This document shows, piece by piece, positions 1-8,577 of a stretch of DNA of 64,000 nucleotides. The stretch comes from Companilactobacillus suantsaicola. GTDB lineage: Bacteria; Bacillota; Bacilli; Lactobacillales; Lactobacillaceae. The stretch covers positions 1 to 64,000 of the forward strand of contig NZ_RKLY01000003.1 in assembly GCF_004745525.1 (NCBI RefSeq). Direction: 5' to 3'. Within the stretch, counting starts at the first letter, position 1; every line of letters begins with the position of its first letter. The notes below the pieces were generated by a model. That model was not told the DNA's origin and did not search any database. It saw only the letters and a list, made by a program, of their open reading frames with translations. The translations under genes and the position numbers were made by a program.

Positions 1-30
1 AACTTTTACAATATCCGGCTTTTCGTCCAT
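1..30 (-). CDS. possible 5' end of an unidentified gene (partial)
   Basis: An ATG at base 30 on the minus strand opens a frame that runs off the window edge (MDEKPDIVKV). It is preceded by GGTGAGG eight bases upstream, an acceptable ribosome binding site. Ten codons are too few to identify a family. The bases from 31 to 180 hold nothing else I can name. Confidence 0.25.
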   Translation of the reverse strand, partial: MDEKPDIVKV

Positions 31-179
31 TAAAAATACCTCACCATTTATTTTGATGAGGTAATCATATCGCTTATTGTGGACCGAGAGAATACGGTCG
101 GTTATTTACTGCTTACGTTCATTTTATATATTCAATTATATTTTATTTTAATGAAAATAGTTACAATAATAGTGTGAAC

Positions 180-211
180 AAAAAAGACCTCCTATTCGGG
201 GGTCTTTTTTG
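180..211. terminator. bidirectional terminator hairpin
   Basis: AAAAAAGACC at 180-189 pairs with GGTCTTTTTT at 201-210, giving a stem flanked by A and T runs. It overlaps the stop codon of the SecB-like gene and would end the TAC operon. Confidence 0.75.
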
Positions 212-716
212 TTTTAGCTTTCGTAAGAGAGAATTCATTACTTTCGAATTTCTTTTTAAACTTACTATACATATCAATTACATTAGGATAATCCAAAGTT
301 TCAGATGTTATATTGCTGATTATTTTACTGATATAATTCATTGATGGTTTTGCCAAGATAAGAATATTATTTTGAACAAAATTGTTAAATATCTCTGGAT
401 CTTTCATTGGTTCATATAACTCAATCAATGAATTATATTTACCAATAATTACTTGATTTTCTTTTTCGGATTCATCATATTTTTGACTATAACCATATAC
501 AAAAGCTATTTGAAATAAAATATGTTTTCCATCTTTATTCACTAGAAGATTGATATTAAATTGAGCATTATTATTTAGTTTATCAATGTCATTAAAATTT
601 ACGTCTGAAAGGACAGGGTCATTCAATGAGTTTACTATATTTTTAGTTACATTTTGTGGACCACTAAATAGAAATTCCTGCTTAGTGTTTACTAACTTAA
701 CATATTCCTTTTTCAT
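192..716 (-). CDS. SecB-like chaperone of a putative toxin-antitoxin-chaperone module
   Basis: 174-residue cytosolic protein. A central beta-rich block (FNINLLVNKDGKHILFQIAF) is followed by a helical block (NNILILAKPSMNYISKII) and a late motif around DYPNVIDMYSKF. That order resembles the SecB fold: four-strand sheet, then the helix after 'PNILFPYARE' and the 'LNLAPVNFDALF' end. This is a pattern match by eye, not an alignment score. It is the last gene of a three-gene minus-strand operon behind an HTH antitoxin and a HigB-like toxin, the same order as the mycobacterial HigB-HigA-SecB(TA) module. In such modules the chaperone protects a tail on the antitoxin. It could also be an unrelated hypothetical protein. 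Confidence 0.5.
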   Translation of the reverse strand: MKKEYVKLVNTKQEFLFSGPQNVTKNIVNSLNDPVLSDVNFNDIDKLNNNAQFNINLLVNKDGKHILFQIAFVYGYSQKYDESEKENQVIIGKYNSLIELYEPMKDPEIFNNFVQNNILILAKPSMNYISKIISNITSETLDYPNVIDMYSKFKKKFESNEFSLTKAKTKKTPE

Positions 717-740
717 AATGTACCTATTTTCTAAAATTTA

Positions 741-1220
741 TTAAATCATAGATACTTTTAAAACATAGTTAGCAGCATAATTTTTTTCTACTTCACTTTT
801 TGTGAAAACAGCCTCTATTGAATTTCTTGCCGCGTTTGTCTTATTGTGCTTAACAGGGGTAAAGCCATTTTTAGAAGAATTTAAATTTTTATTTAACATT
901 GATGTCTTATCATCATTTAACCAAAGTGAAAAAGAAAGAAATTTATTATTTATTTTCTTTAAATTTTCTAAATATTCTTGTAGATTTTTTACTGTGTAAT
1001 TATTGGTTCCACTTTCAATTTTAATATAGTCTAGGGTTTTTATTTTTAAATATTTAGCTGCGTCTTTTTGACTCAGATTATTTGAAACTCTAAATGATAA
1101 AAACTTATTTCCAATTTCATTTTTATCAGATTCCATAAATTTCACGAGTTGATGATAATTAGAATTGTTCTGGTATCTTTTCCTAAATTCTTGATTAAAA
1201 TCGTATTTCAATGACATCAT
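741..1220 (-). CDS. HTH (XRE/HigA-like) antitoxin with long C-terminal tail
   Basis: 159 residues. Residues ~40-90 carry an XRE-type helix-turn-helix (FRVSNNLSQKDAAKYLKI, then YIKIESGTNNYTVKNLQEYL). A ~65-residue low-complexity tail follows and ends hydrophobic (AANYVLKVSMI). HigA-type antitoxins normally end soon after the HTH. An extra tail is what chaperone-dependent antitoxins carry (the chaperone-addiction segment). The gene starts nine bases after the toxin stop, with AAGGAG directly before the ATGs, so a start at 1217 or a TTG at 1211 is also possible. The chaperone gene follows 24 bases downstream. Expected role: neutralise the toxin and repress the operon. Confidence 0.6.
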   Translation of the reverse strand: MMSLKYDFNQEFRKRYQNNSNYHQLVKFMESDKNEIGNKFLSFRVSNNLSQKDAAKYLKIKTLDYIKIESGTNNYTVKNLQEYLENLKKINNKFLSFSLWLNDDKTSMLNKNLNSSKNGFTPVKHNKTNAARNSIEAVFTKSEVEKNYAANYVLKVSMI

Positions 1221-1229
1221 CTCCTTGTC

Positions 1230-1733
1230 CTAAATATTCTTCTCTATTTTTTTTGAGCTTGAGATGCCTTTCGCTATTAATTCACTTTCAGACGCAAAAT
1301 TATTCAATTTATCTAATATGTTATCGTGTCCTATTGTTTCTATGCGTTTAGTAAGGCCAAAAGTCAAAATAGATTGTTCTTTAAATAAAAAGAATAAAAT
1401 TCTGGGATAGATATCCCCACCGTCAAGTCGTATCTCGTAAATAGAATTGTGTCTTACCAATTTCTTTATTATTGTTAAAGAAACTAATTTTCCATTTAAT
1501 GGATTTTCAAATTGCTCTGTTATTTCTCTAAGAATATTTCCAGTAGAATTACTAGATATTAGTTCATTATTATCATTAATATCTAAGTTGGATAAAATGA
1601 TTTGAACTTTTTGTAAGAATAACCGGTATCCTATATCTATATCAAATAATTTGTATATGTATTTAATTGCAATATCAGAACTATAATCTTCATTAAAACA
1701 TTTTAAGATGAATTTACTCTCTTGTTTAATCAT
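1230..1733 (-). CDS. HigB/RelE-like toxin (phage Gp49-like)
   Basis: The C-terminal half has the HigB/Gp49 signature: YEIRLDGG, then RILFFLFKEQSILTFGLTKR, as in mRNA-cleaving RelE-superfamily toxins. I place the start at ATG 1733 (167 residues) because GGTAGG lies six bases upstream. The longer frame from TTG 1805 has no ribosome binding site and overlaps the preceding terminator. A TATAAT box at 1752-1757 would place transcription just upstream of the chosen start. The ~90 residues before the toxin core have no family I recognise. It is the first gene of the operon, followed by the antitoxin and the SecB-like gene. Confidence 0.6.
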   Translation of the reverse strand: MIKQESKFILKCFNEDYSSDIAIKYIYKLFDIDIGYRLFLQKVQIILSNLDINDNNELISSNSTGNILREITEQFENPLNGKLVSLTIIKKLVRHNSIYEIRLDGGDIYPRILFFLFKEQSILTFGLTKRIETIGHDNILDKLNNFASESELIAKGISSSKKIEKNI

Positions 1734-1751
1734 TACAATCCTACCAGTCAT

Positions 1752-1757
1752 ATTATA
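1752..1757 (-). promoter_or_regulatory. -10 box of the TAC operon promoter
   Basis: Perfect TATAAT on the minus strand, 19 bases before the chosen toxin ATG. No strong -35 is visible 17 bases upstream. TTGTCA at 1800-1805 with TTTATA 18 bases later is an alternative promoter. Confidence 0.4.
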
Positions 1758-1803
1758 CTGAGATTCTACACTATATATAAATAATCTTGCAATCGTTTTT
1801 GAC

Positions 1804-1842
1804 AAAAAAATAGGGCCTCTGAATAAGAGACCTTATTTTTTT
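1804..1842. terminator. terminator of the GH65 gene
   Basis: An imperfect stem (GGcCTCT/AGAGaCC with A/T runs on both sides) lies just past the GH65 stop. It separates that gene from the TAC operon, both read on the minus strand. Confidence 0.65.
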
Positions 1843-1858
1843 ACAATCAATAATGTAT

Positions 1859-4552
1859 TTAGTACGTCAATTGAATTTCCTGGTTTGCAATCAGTGGTAA
1901 CTTCTTGCCTAAGAACAATACTTCAGTGTCTTTGTCGGTCATTACGATAAAGGTGTTATTGGTTACGCGGATATTGTAATTGACGTTTCTGAAGTTCATC
2001 TTGAAGGCTACTTCTTCCCATTGTTTTGGCATATGAGGATTGATTTCGAGCATTTCGCCACGGTAATCAACACCGGCAAAATAAGATGTTACTACATTTA
2101 ATGTTGCACCCATGACGCCGAGATGAATTCCTTCAGCAGTAGTTCCACCTTGGATGTCGACGTAGTCACTAGTTAAGGCTTCATAGAATAGTTGCCAAGC
2201 AGTTTTTTCGTCGTGTACTTTTAGACAAAGCATTGAGTAGACGATTCTAGAAAGAGTTGATCCATGGGTAGTTCTGGCTAGATAGTATTTAATATTGTCA
2301 GTAATGAACTTATTTGGATCGGCAATTGGATAACCTAAATCAGCCATGATTTGTAAGAAGGTTGCTTCTCTCAAATTGAACAAGGCCATTAAAGTATCGG
2401 CTTGTTTGGAGACTTGATACTTGTCAGGTGAGTCATGATGAGCTTTTAGGATGCGATCCATTCTAGAAATGTTGCCATATTTTTGACGATATTTGTCAAA
2501 ATCAATTTCTGCTAAGTCGAAGTAATTTTCAAATTGACCGAGGATATCGCCTTTAAAATCTAATTTTAGATTGTGTCTGATTTTGTCTAGTGAAGCGACG
2601 TCTGTTTCGGTGAAGTTGGTTCGTTTGAAATTATCTTCAATCACTTGAGCGGGTTCTTGTTTGATCAATTCAGTCAATTTCTTGAAGAACCAACTGGTCA
2701 TGATATTGGTATAAGCATTATTTTTTAAACCTTGATTTTTCTTATCATTAGGATAATCTTCGTGGAATTCGTCTGGCCCCATTACATTTGAAATGGTGTA
2801 TTTACCATTTTTCAAAGTTGTCATACTGATCCAAAATTGCGCAATCCGAAAGAGCATTTCTAAGCCATATTGGCTCATGAATTCTTCGTCTTTAGTAGCA
2901 TTATAATAATTCAAAATATTATAAGCGATGGCTAAGGAAACGTGGCGTTGTTTTCTAGAGTTGTCGGGGTCCCAAGTGTTGGTGATGGGATTGAGATGGA
3001 CTTCTTGAGATTGCTCATCGCCATACATCCCACTTTGCCAAGGGAACATTGCTCCTTTGTGTCCACTGTCGGCGGCATACTTCATAGCAGCATTCAAACG
3101 GTTGTAACGATACATCAGAAGATTCTTGACCAATTTTGGCGAGTGAAGTAGGTAATAATCCATGTCGAATAACTCGTCCCAGAAAATGTGACCACGATAG
3201 CCTTCGCCAGTTAAACCCCGAGAACCGACAGAAGCGTCAAGATATTGGTTGGCCTTGTTTTGAGCTGCGATGGTCATGTTGTAACTGTTTAGGTGTAACA
3301 ATTTTTGCGCTGTGATGTCTCCAGAAACGACGACACTTTCATTTTGCCAAATTTGTTGCCAGTCTTTAGCAATAGTTGCTTTAGCGACTTCGAAGGAAAC
3401 AAATTTGTGATTTTTAGCCGCTACTAGGACGTTTTGCTTTGTTTCTAAAGAAGTGTAGATCGTTACGGCTTTTTCCAGTGTATAGGTCTGATTGATCTTA
3501 GCTGCAAATTCAAGGTATTGACTGGCAATTTCTTGACTATTTTTGGCATAGTAAATTGGATTGTCGATGTCAAGGTAGGAGATGTCCGTTTTGATGCCGA
3601 TTTGAATTTGCGACTGATTCGTATGGGTTGCAACAAGTACGGCTTTGTCGTTGTTTTCGATCTTGTCGACTACGAGATGCTTCTTAGCTAAATTACGGTA
3701 TCTCTCGACATTTTCGTTAGTAACTGAAGCATCTGTTTGAGTTAGGAGAGTAATTTTTCCTGAGAAGTTTAGTGGTGTGATGGAATATTGCAAGTAATAA
3801 TCGTGGAAATTTTTTAAGTCGGCAATTTTCTTTTCGATGATACGCAATTTTTTTCCATCAGGTAGTTTGATAACCATGGTGATAGTCAGTAAACCGTGTT
3901 TCATGTCGAGTGATCGGATTGATTCCGCAATTAAGTTTTCGTCGATTTGGAAGAATTCTCCATCGTTAATTTTGAAGGTGATGTATTGTGAGTTAGGTAG
4001 ATTGACTAAGTCTTCGTTGATGACGTTGCGGCCATTGATAGGGGTGGATAATTGGTTGAAGACACCGGCAACATAAGTAGCGGGATAGTTATCTTGATTG
4101 TACTTGGCTTCTAAATATGTGCCACGTAATCCTAAAAAGCCATTGCCAATTGTCTGCATGGATTCTTGACCATATTGGCGCTTTTGGTGGTCGATTCCTA
4201 GATGGTCGAGGTGCCAGCCAGCATATTTAGTTCTTTCATTGGCAGCAAGGGGAAGGTTGGAATTTTTTACGTCTTTGAGATTAACGACAGGGATGTGGAA
4301 TATATTTTCTAAATCATTGGTACAGTCAACTTCTGTTCGATTAAATTCGATTAAATTTTTATTTAGTAAACTTTCGTGAGTGTCTGTAAGTACCAGGACA
4401 TCGATTGGTACAGAAATAGTTTTTGCAAAATTTTGAAGATTTTCTTTCAGTTCTAGTTCAGAATTAAGTGGATAATTTTGTTCGTCAATTGAATTTACAT
4501 CGGTCGAATAGGCGATTTTATTTGCCGTAAATTTCAGATATAAGGGTTTCAT
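1859..4552 (-). CDS. GH65 disaccharide (phosphate) phosphorylase
   Basis: 897 residues from ATG 4552, which has GGAGG eight bases upstream. The six-codon upstream extension has no such site. GH65 marks are visible: GEGYRGHIFWDELF, the general-acid region NVMGPDEFHEDYPND, the phosphate-site HGSTLS and GGTTAEGIHLG near the end. The family's maltose, trehalose and kojibiose phosphorylases are usually ~750-770 residues. The extra ~120 N-terminal residues (MKPLYLKFTANK...) are a separate module. It is divergent from a PTS EIIABC gene, the arrangement of the enterococcal malT/mapP pair (maltose-6'-phosphate phosphorylase). The substrate is therefore probably a phosphorylated alpha-disaccharide such as maltose-6'-P or trehalose-6-P. 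The exact sugar cannot be read from the sequence. Confidence 0.85.
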   Translation of the reverse strand: MKPLYLKFTANKIAYSTDVNSIDEQNYPLNSELELKENLQNFAKTISVPIDVLVLTDTHESLLNKNLIEFNRTEVDCTNDLENIFHIPVVNLKDVKNSNLPLAANERTKYAGWHLDHLGIDHQKRQYGQESMQTIGNGFLGLRGTYLEAKYNQDNYPATYVAGVFNQLSTPINGRNVINEDLVNLPNSQYITFKINDGEFFQIDENLIAESIRSLDMKHGLLTITMVIKLPDGKKLRIIEKKIADLKNFHDYYLQYSITPLNFSGKITLLTQTDASVTNENVERYRNLAKKHLVVDKIENNDKAVLVATHTNQSQIQIGIKTDISYLDIDNPIYYAKNSQEIASQYLEFAAKINQTYTLEKAVTIYTSLETKQNVLVAAKNHKFVSFEVAKATIAKDWQQIWQNESVVVSGDITAQKLLHLNSYNMTIAAQNKANQYLDASVGSRGLTGEGYRGHIFWDELFDMDYYLLHSPKLVKNLLMYRYNRLNAAMKYAADSGHKGAMFPWQSGMYGDEQSQEVHLNPITNTWDPDNSRKQRHVSLAIAYNILNYYNATKDEEFMSQYGLEMLFRIAQFWISMTTLKNGKYTISNVMGPDEFHEDYPNDKKNQGLKNNAYTNIMTSWFFKKLTELIKQEPAQVIEDNFKRTNFTETDVASLDKIRHNLKLDFKGDILGQFENYFDLAEIDFDKYRQKYGNISRMDRILKAHHDSPDKYQVSKQADTLMALFNLREATFLQIMADLGYPIADPNKFITDNIKYYLARTTHGSTLSRIVYSMLCLKVHDEKTAWQLFYEALTSDYVDIQGGTTAEGIHLGVMGATLNVVTSYFAGVDYRGEMLEINPHMPKQWEEVAFKMNFRNVNYNIRVTNNTFIVMTDKDTEVLFLGKKLPLIANQEIQLTY

Positions 4553-4602
4553 AAATAATTCCTCCATAAACTAAACATCTATTTATTTGTTTAAACATGT
4601 TC

Positions 4603-4615
4603 ATACGTTATGTAT
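4603..4615. promoter_or_regulatory. operator copy 1 (ATACGTTATGTAT)
   Basis: Near-palindrome in the divergent intergenic region, close to the GH65 start. It matches the perfect palindrome at 4681-4693 at 11 of 13 positions, so one repressor probably binds both sites. Confidence 0.5.
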
Positions 4616-4671
4616 TATACACCCTCTTAATACTTGAATAGTGCGAATTTGATAATAAAAAATGTTCAAAA

Positions 4672-4701
4672 TTGATGTTTATACATGATGTATTGTATTA
4701 T
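4672..4701 (+). promoter_or_regulatory. PTS gene promoter with operator in the spacer
   Basis: TTGATG (4672-4677) and TATTAT (4696-4701) are separated by 18 bases. The perfect palindrome ATACATGATGTAT (4681-4693) fills the spacer, so a bound repressor would block RNA polymerase. Confidence 0.55.
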
Positions 4702-4754
4702 AGTGATAAATGAAGATGCGATCGGTTACAAAAATATCAAGGAGGTGCGTTTTT

Positions 4755-6722
4755 ATGAAGAAAGTAGTTAAGATGTTGGCTCCAATCGACGGGTCAGCAA
4801 TTCCAATTACTGATGTTCATGATCCAATGTTTTCTGAAAAAGCAATGGGCGAAGGCTTTGGTGTGATTCCCAACAATCAAGAAGTAGTGGCTCCAGTGTC
4901 TGGGAAAATCATGTTGGTAGCTTCAACTAAACATGCTATCGGCTTTAAGACTGAAGAAGGACTCGAAGTTTTACTACACATGGGTGTGGATACAGTTGAA
5001 CTGAACGGCACACCTTTTGAATTGTTTGTTAAAGAAGGCGACAATGTCAAAGCTGGTCAAAAAGTTGCCACGATGGACATTGATGCTGTTAAAAAAGCAA
5101 ATAAGGTGACTGATGTTATCGTAGCCATCACGAATACTGATAAGATGGTTAAAGAAATTAACGTAACTAAAGGCGACATCAAAGCCGGTCAAGACGTGGC
5201 TGAGATTGGCTTATTGTTACCAGAGGAATTAGAGGCCAAACCGAGCAAGAAAGTTGACTATAACCAACTCGGTCAAGCTATCGTTAAAAATGTTGGTGGC
5301 GTAAGCAACGTCGAAAATGTTATCCATTGTATTACTAGAGTCCGTTTCTATTTGAAAGACGAAAGTAAAGCTAATGATGACGTGATCAAGAATCTGCAGG
5401 GAGTTCTCGATGTTGCTAAAGCTGGTGGTCAATATCAAGTTGTCATTGGACCAGCGGTAGAAGATGTTTATGATGCAGTAGTAAAGGCTTTAGGACCAGG
5501 CTTTGGAGGTTCTTCAGAAGTGAAGACTCAAAAGGCTGTGGCCCCAAAAGGTCTTTGGCCAAAAGCGAAATTCTATTTCAGTGCTTTAATTGGTGTTATC
5601 ACTGCCAGCATGATGCCGGTAATTGGTTTGTTGGCAGCTTCCGGTATTTTGAAAGGTTTACTAGCTTTAATAGTTTCTGCCAAATGGATTTCCACAACTA
5701 GTTCGACTTACATGATTATTAACGCGATGGGTGATTCAGTCTTTTATTTCTTACCAATTTTAGTCGGCTTTACAGCTGCGAAAAGATTAGGTGCTAATCA
5801 GATCATCATGGGTGTGATTGGTGGGGTACTAGCTTATCCAACCTTAGTTTCAGTTGCTACTAAGACTTCTAGTACTGCGATGAATATCAACGGTGATTTC
5901 TTCGGCATTCCGATTCATATTGCAAATTACACGTATTCAATTTTTCCAATGATTGCCGCTGCTTGGCTAGCATCAAAAATTGAACCTTGGTTAAAGAAAC
6001 ATATTGTGACATCATTGAGAATGATTCTCAGTCCTTTATTGGAAGTATTTATTGTCAGTGCCATTATTATTGTGGTAGTTGGACCAATCATTACGTTATT
6101 GAGTTCTTACTTAGCTAATGGAATTGTCGCTCTATTGAAATTCAGTCCGGCAATTTCTGGTTTGATTATCGGTGGATTGTATCAATGCTTAGTAATCTTT
6201 GGACTTCACTGGGCAGTTATTCCAGTCGTAGCCAGTCAAATTGCAACTACTGGACATTCAGCTTTGAACGCTATTGTTTCCGCAACTATGGTCGCTCAGG
6301 GTGCCGCTGCTTTAGCAGTTTTCTTCAAGACAAAGAAGAATATTGAAATGAAACAAATTGCCGGTGCTGCTGCACTTTCAGCCTTTGCGGGAGTCACAGA
6401 ACCAGCAATGTACGGTATCAATTTGAAATACGGTCGTATTTTCTGGACTGCCAACATAGGTAGTGCAGTGGGTGGTCTGTTGACTGGACTCTTGCACGTT
6501 GACATGTGGGGCTTTGCCGGTTCATTGATCGGTTTTGCTTCATTTATCAATCCTCAAGGAATCGATTCAAGCTTTACTGGTTACTTAATAGCTTCTGTAG
6601 CAACGATTGTCGTTGCCTTCATCTGTACTTATCTCTTCGGATTTAAGGAAGATGATCTAAAGGCAAGTCACGCTGTAGAAAAAGTTAGATTAGGTAGTAG
6701 AGAACCCGTAGAAGCTAACTAA
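4755..6722 (+). CDS. PTS sugar transporter EIIABC (Glc/sucrose-type family)
   Basis: 655 residues from ATG 4755, which follows AAGGAGGTG. An in-frame ATG at 4710 has no such site. Domain order is IIA-IIB-IIC. The IIA part (~1-155) has the phosphorylatable His in VLLHMGVDTVEL. The IIB part (~170-250) has the Cys in VIHCITRVRF. The IIC part (~275-640) has about ten membrane segments and the GVTEPAMYG loop. It imports and phosphorylates a sugar at the membrane. The divergent GH65 phosphorylase suggests an alpha-glucosyl disaccharide (maltose or trehalose). The IIA-first order is less common than IIBCA. Confidence 0.88.
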   Translation: MKKVVKMLAPIDGSAIPITDVHDPMFSEKAMGEGFGVIPNNQEVVAPVSGKIMLVASTKHAIGFKTEEGLEVLLHMGVDTVELNGTPFELFVKEGDNVKAGQKVATMDIDAVKKANKVTDVIVAITNTDKMVKEINVTKGDIKAGQDVAEIGLLLPEELEAKPSKKVDYNQLGQAIVKNVGGVSNVENVIHCITRVRFYLKDESKANDDVIKNLQGVLDVAKAGGQYQVVIGPAVEDVYDAVVKALGPGFGGSSEVKTQKAVAPKGLWPKAKFYFSALIGVITASMMPVIGLLAASGILKGLLALIVSAKWISTTSSTYMIINAMGDSVFYFLPILVGFTAAKRLGANQIIMGVIGGVLAYPTLVSVATKTSSTAMNINGDFFGIPIHIANYTYSIFPMIAAAWLASKIEPWLKKHIVTSLRMILSPLLEVFIVSAIIIVVVGPIITLLSSYLANGIVALLKFSPAISGLIIGGLYQCLVIFGLHWAVIPVVASQIATTGHSALNAIVSATMVAQGAAALAVFFKTKKNIEMKQIAGAAALSAFAGVTEPAMYGINLKYGRIFWTANIGSAVGGLLTGLLHVDMWGFAGSLIGFASFINPQGIDSSFTGYLIASVATIVVAFICTYLFGFKEDDLKASHAVEKVRLGSREPVEAN

Positions 6723-6736
6723 AACGGTTTTAATTT

Positions 6737-6784
6737 AAAAAAGAAGCTATCCTAATGATTTTTCTCATCAGGGTAGCTTCTTTT
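6737..6784 (+). terminator. terminator after the PTS gene
   Basis: GAAGCTAtCCT pairs with AGGgTAGCTTC around an AT-rich loop, followed by TTTT. Confidence 0.8.
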
Positions 6785-6890
6785 AGATTTTACATAGTTT
6801 ATTGATAAAGAGAAATTTATAGAATATTTTTACAATTTTTGGAATTAGAATTATACTAATTTTATTAAAGATAATTAAGGAAGATAAATA

Positions 6891-7421
6891 ATGAATGAAG
6901 TCAAAATAAGACAGGCTCGACCAGAGGATTTGGAAGATTTCTGGCAATTAGCCTTTAGTGATCCCAATGCCGCTTGGACAAAATTAAATGGACCATATTT
7001 TCACGATGATTTACCAAGTAAGGAAGAATTTCTGAATAAGTTAGCAGATAAGGTTTGGTTGAATAATCAAAATCATTTGCTAATTACTTATAATGAAAAA
7101 ATTGTTGGTTCAGTCGGAGCAGGTTTTAAAGATGGTGATTTGGCTAAATGGCTTGATATGGGAATTACCATTTATGATCCAGAAATGTGGGATAAACATA
7201 TTGGTGGACAAGCTCTAAAACTTTTTATTACCTATTTATTTAAAACGTATGATATTCCTCATTTAGGATTGACCACATGGTCAGGAAATCCCCGAATGAT
7301 GCATCTTGCAACCAAAATAGGCTTGAAACAAGAGGCATGTATTCGAAAAGTTAGATTCTATGAAGGAAAATATTATGATTCTGTTCAGTATGGCATTTTG
7401 AGAGAAGAGTGGGGCAGATGA
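6891..7421 (+). CDS. GNAT family N-acetyltransferase (RimJ/RimL-like)
   Basis: 176 residues covering one GNAT domain. The N-terminus VKIRQARPEDLEDFWQLAF is the usual first strand and helix. The acetyl-CoA-binding region is around MWDKHIGGQALKLFITYLF. The end, GNPRMMHLATKIGLKQEACIRKVRFYEGKYYDSVQYGIL, follows the RimL pattern of asparagine motif, beta-bulge and closing strand. It would transfer acetyl from acetyl-CoA to an amine in the cytosol; the acceptor is unknown. It stands alone between the PTS terminator and the Abi gene. Confidence 0.8.
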   Translation: MNEVKIRQARPEDLEDFWQLAFSDPNAAWTKLNGPYFHDDLPSKEEFLNKLADKVWLNNQNHLLITYNEKIVGSVGAGFKDGDLAKWLDMGITIYDPEMWDKHIGGQALKLFITYLFKTYDIPHLGLTTWSGNPRMMHLATKIGLKQEACIRKVRFYEGKYYDSVQYGILREEWGR

Positions 7422-7476
7422 TTTATGAAAATTTGAATGAAATGTTAAAATAAAAAATGAATTCACTGTGGATTTC

Positions 7477-7504
7477 TTGACAACAAACTGGATGAAAGTA
7501 TAAT
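7477..7504 (+). promoter_or_regulatory. consensus sigma-A promoter of the Abi gene
   Basis: TTGACA (7477-7482), 16-base spacer, TATAAT (7499-7504). Both boxes are perfect. The ATG at 7503 lies inside the -10 box and so cannot be the translation start. The real start is downstream, probably TTG 7587. Confidence 0.75.
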
Positions 7505-7586
7505 GAATTTAAAGATGAGCGGTAGTATCTCTACGGAGACTATTGCGATTAATTCCTTCATTATTTTGTGTAATGGGGGAATTTTT

Positions 7587-8554
7587 TTGTCTAATTCAAA
7601 GGATTTTAAAAATCTAAACGATCAAATTTCAATACTTAGCAATAGAGGTTTGCGTATTAATGATTATGAAAAGTGTAAGCAGTATCTTTTAACGAATAAT
7701 TATTACAACATTATTAATGGTTATAGTAAATTTTTTCAAAAAAATGATAATGATATATATATATAGATAATGTCACTTTCGATGAGGTATGTGATTTATA
7801 CTTATTTGATAATGAAATCAAACAAACCATATTTAGAGCCATACTGAATGTAGAACATCATTTGAAATCAATCTTTGCGTATAGATTTGCTGAGGCGTAT
7901 CCAAACAAATGTTATTCGTATTTGGATATAAATTGCTATTCTTCTGATAAAGCTTTAGATGTGGGTTACATTATTTCTAAACTATCGATGATCATCAATA
8001 AGCATAAAAGATATCCCAACAATGCAATTAATCATTATGTAAAGAAATATAATGATGTTCCTATTTGGGTGATTATTGACTTTTTAGATTTTGGCGAATT
8101 GGTGAGCTTAATAAATTGTGTTCCGCGTAGTTTACAGAATAAAATTGCTAAGGACTTGGTAAGTTTTATTAAAGATAATGTTCCAGACTTTAACAAGCAG
8201 TTCACTCCTGAAACAATGATTTCTCTGATAAAGAATATTAGAGAAACTAGAAATGTTTGTGCCCATAATAATCGTTTGCTTGATTTTCGATGTCGTTCGG
8301 ATTCGATTTTTTTCCCTGCTATACATGGTTCAAGCGGAATCCACAAGGATGAAATGAGAAGGGAACTTTATTCAACATTTGTTAGTATGCAATGTTTTTT
8401 AAGCAAAACGGAATTTGCAATATTAAATAATACTTTGAGAAAAAAATTCCGACATTTAGCAAATAAGATAAAATCCATTGATATAAACAATATCCTGGAT
8501 TCTTTAGGGTTTCCTCATGATTGGTATCAGAAAGAAAAAATTCTTCAGTTTTAG
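7587..8554 (+). pseudogene. Abi_2-family abortive infection gene, frame-disrupted at an (AT)6 tract
   Basis: The likely start is TTG 7587, six bases after GGGGGA. Frame 1 encodes SNSKDFKNLNDQISILSNRG and the NYYNIINGYSKFF motif typical of Abi_2 (AbiD/AbiF) N-termini. It stops at TAG 7764-7766 inside ATATATATATAT-A (7753-7765). The family's remainder continues in the +2 frame from about 7770 (NVTFDEVCDLYLFDNEIK) to 8554, including IRETRNVCAHNNRLL, the RxxxxH HEPN-like motif. Removing one AT unit restores one reading frame of about 320 residues, the normal family length. Abi proteins act against phage in the cell. Whether this is a fixed mutation or a switchable repeat cannot be told from one sequence. 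Confidence 0.75.
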
Positions 8555-8577
8555 TGTTGAGGATGTTTTAAATATTT

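Noticed and set aside
802-999. 65-codon frame on the plus strand opposite the antitoxin
   Set aside because: Shadow of the HTH antitoxin gene. No independent RBS; the antitoxin frame fits a known fold and operon.
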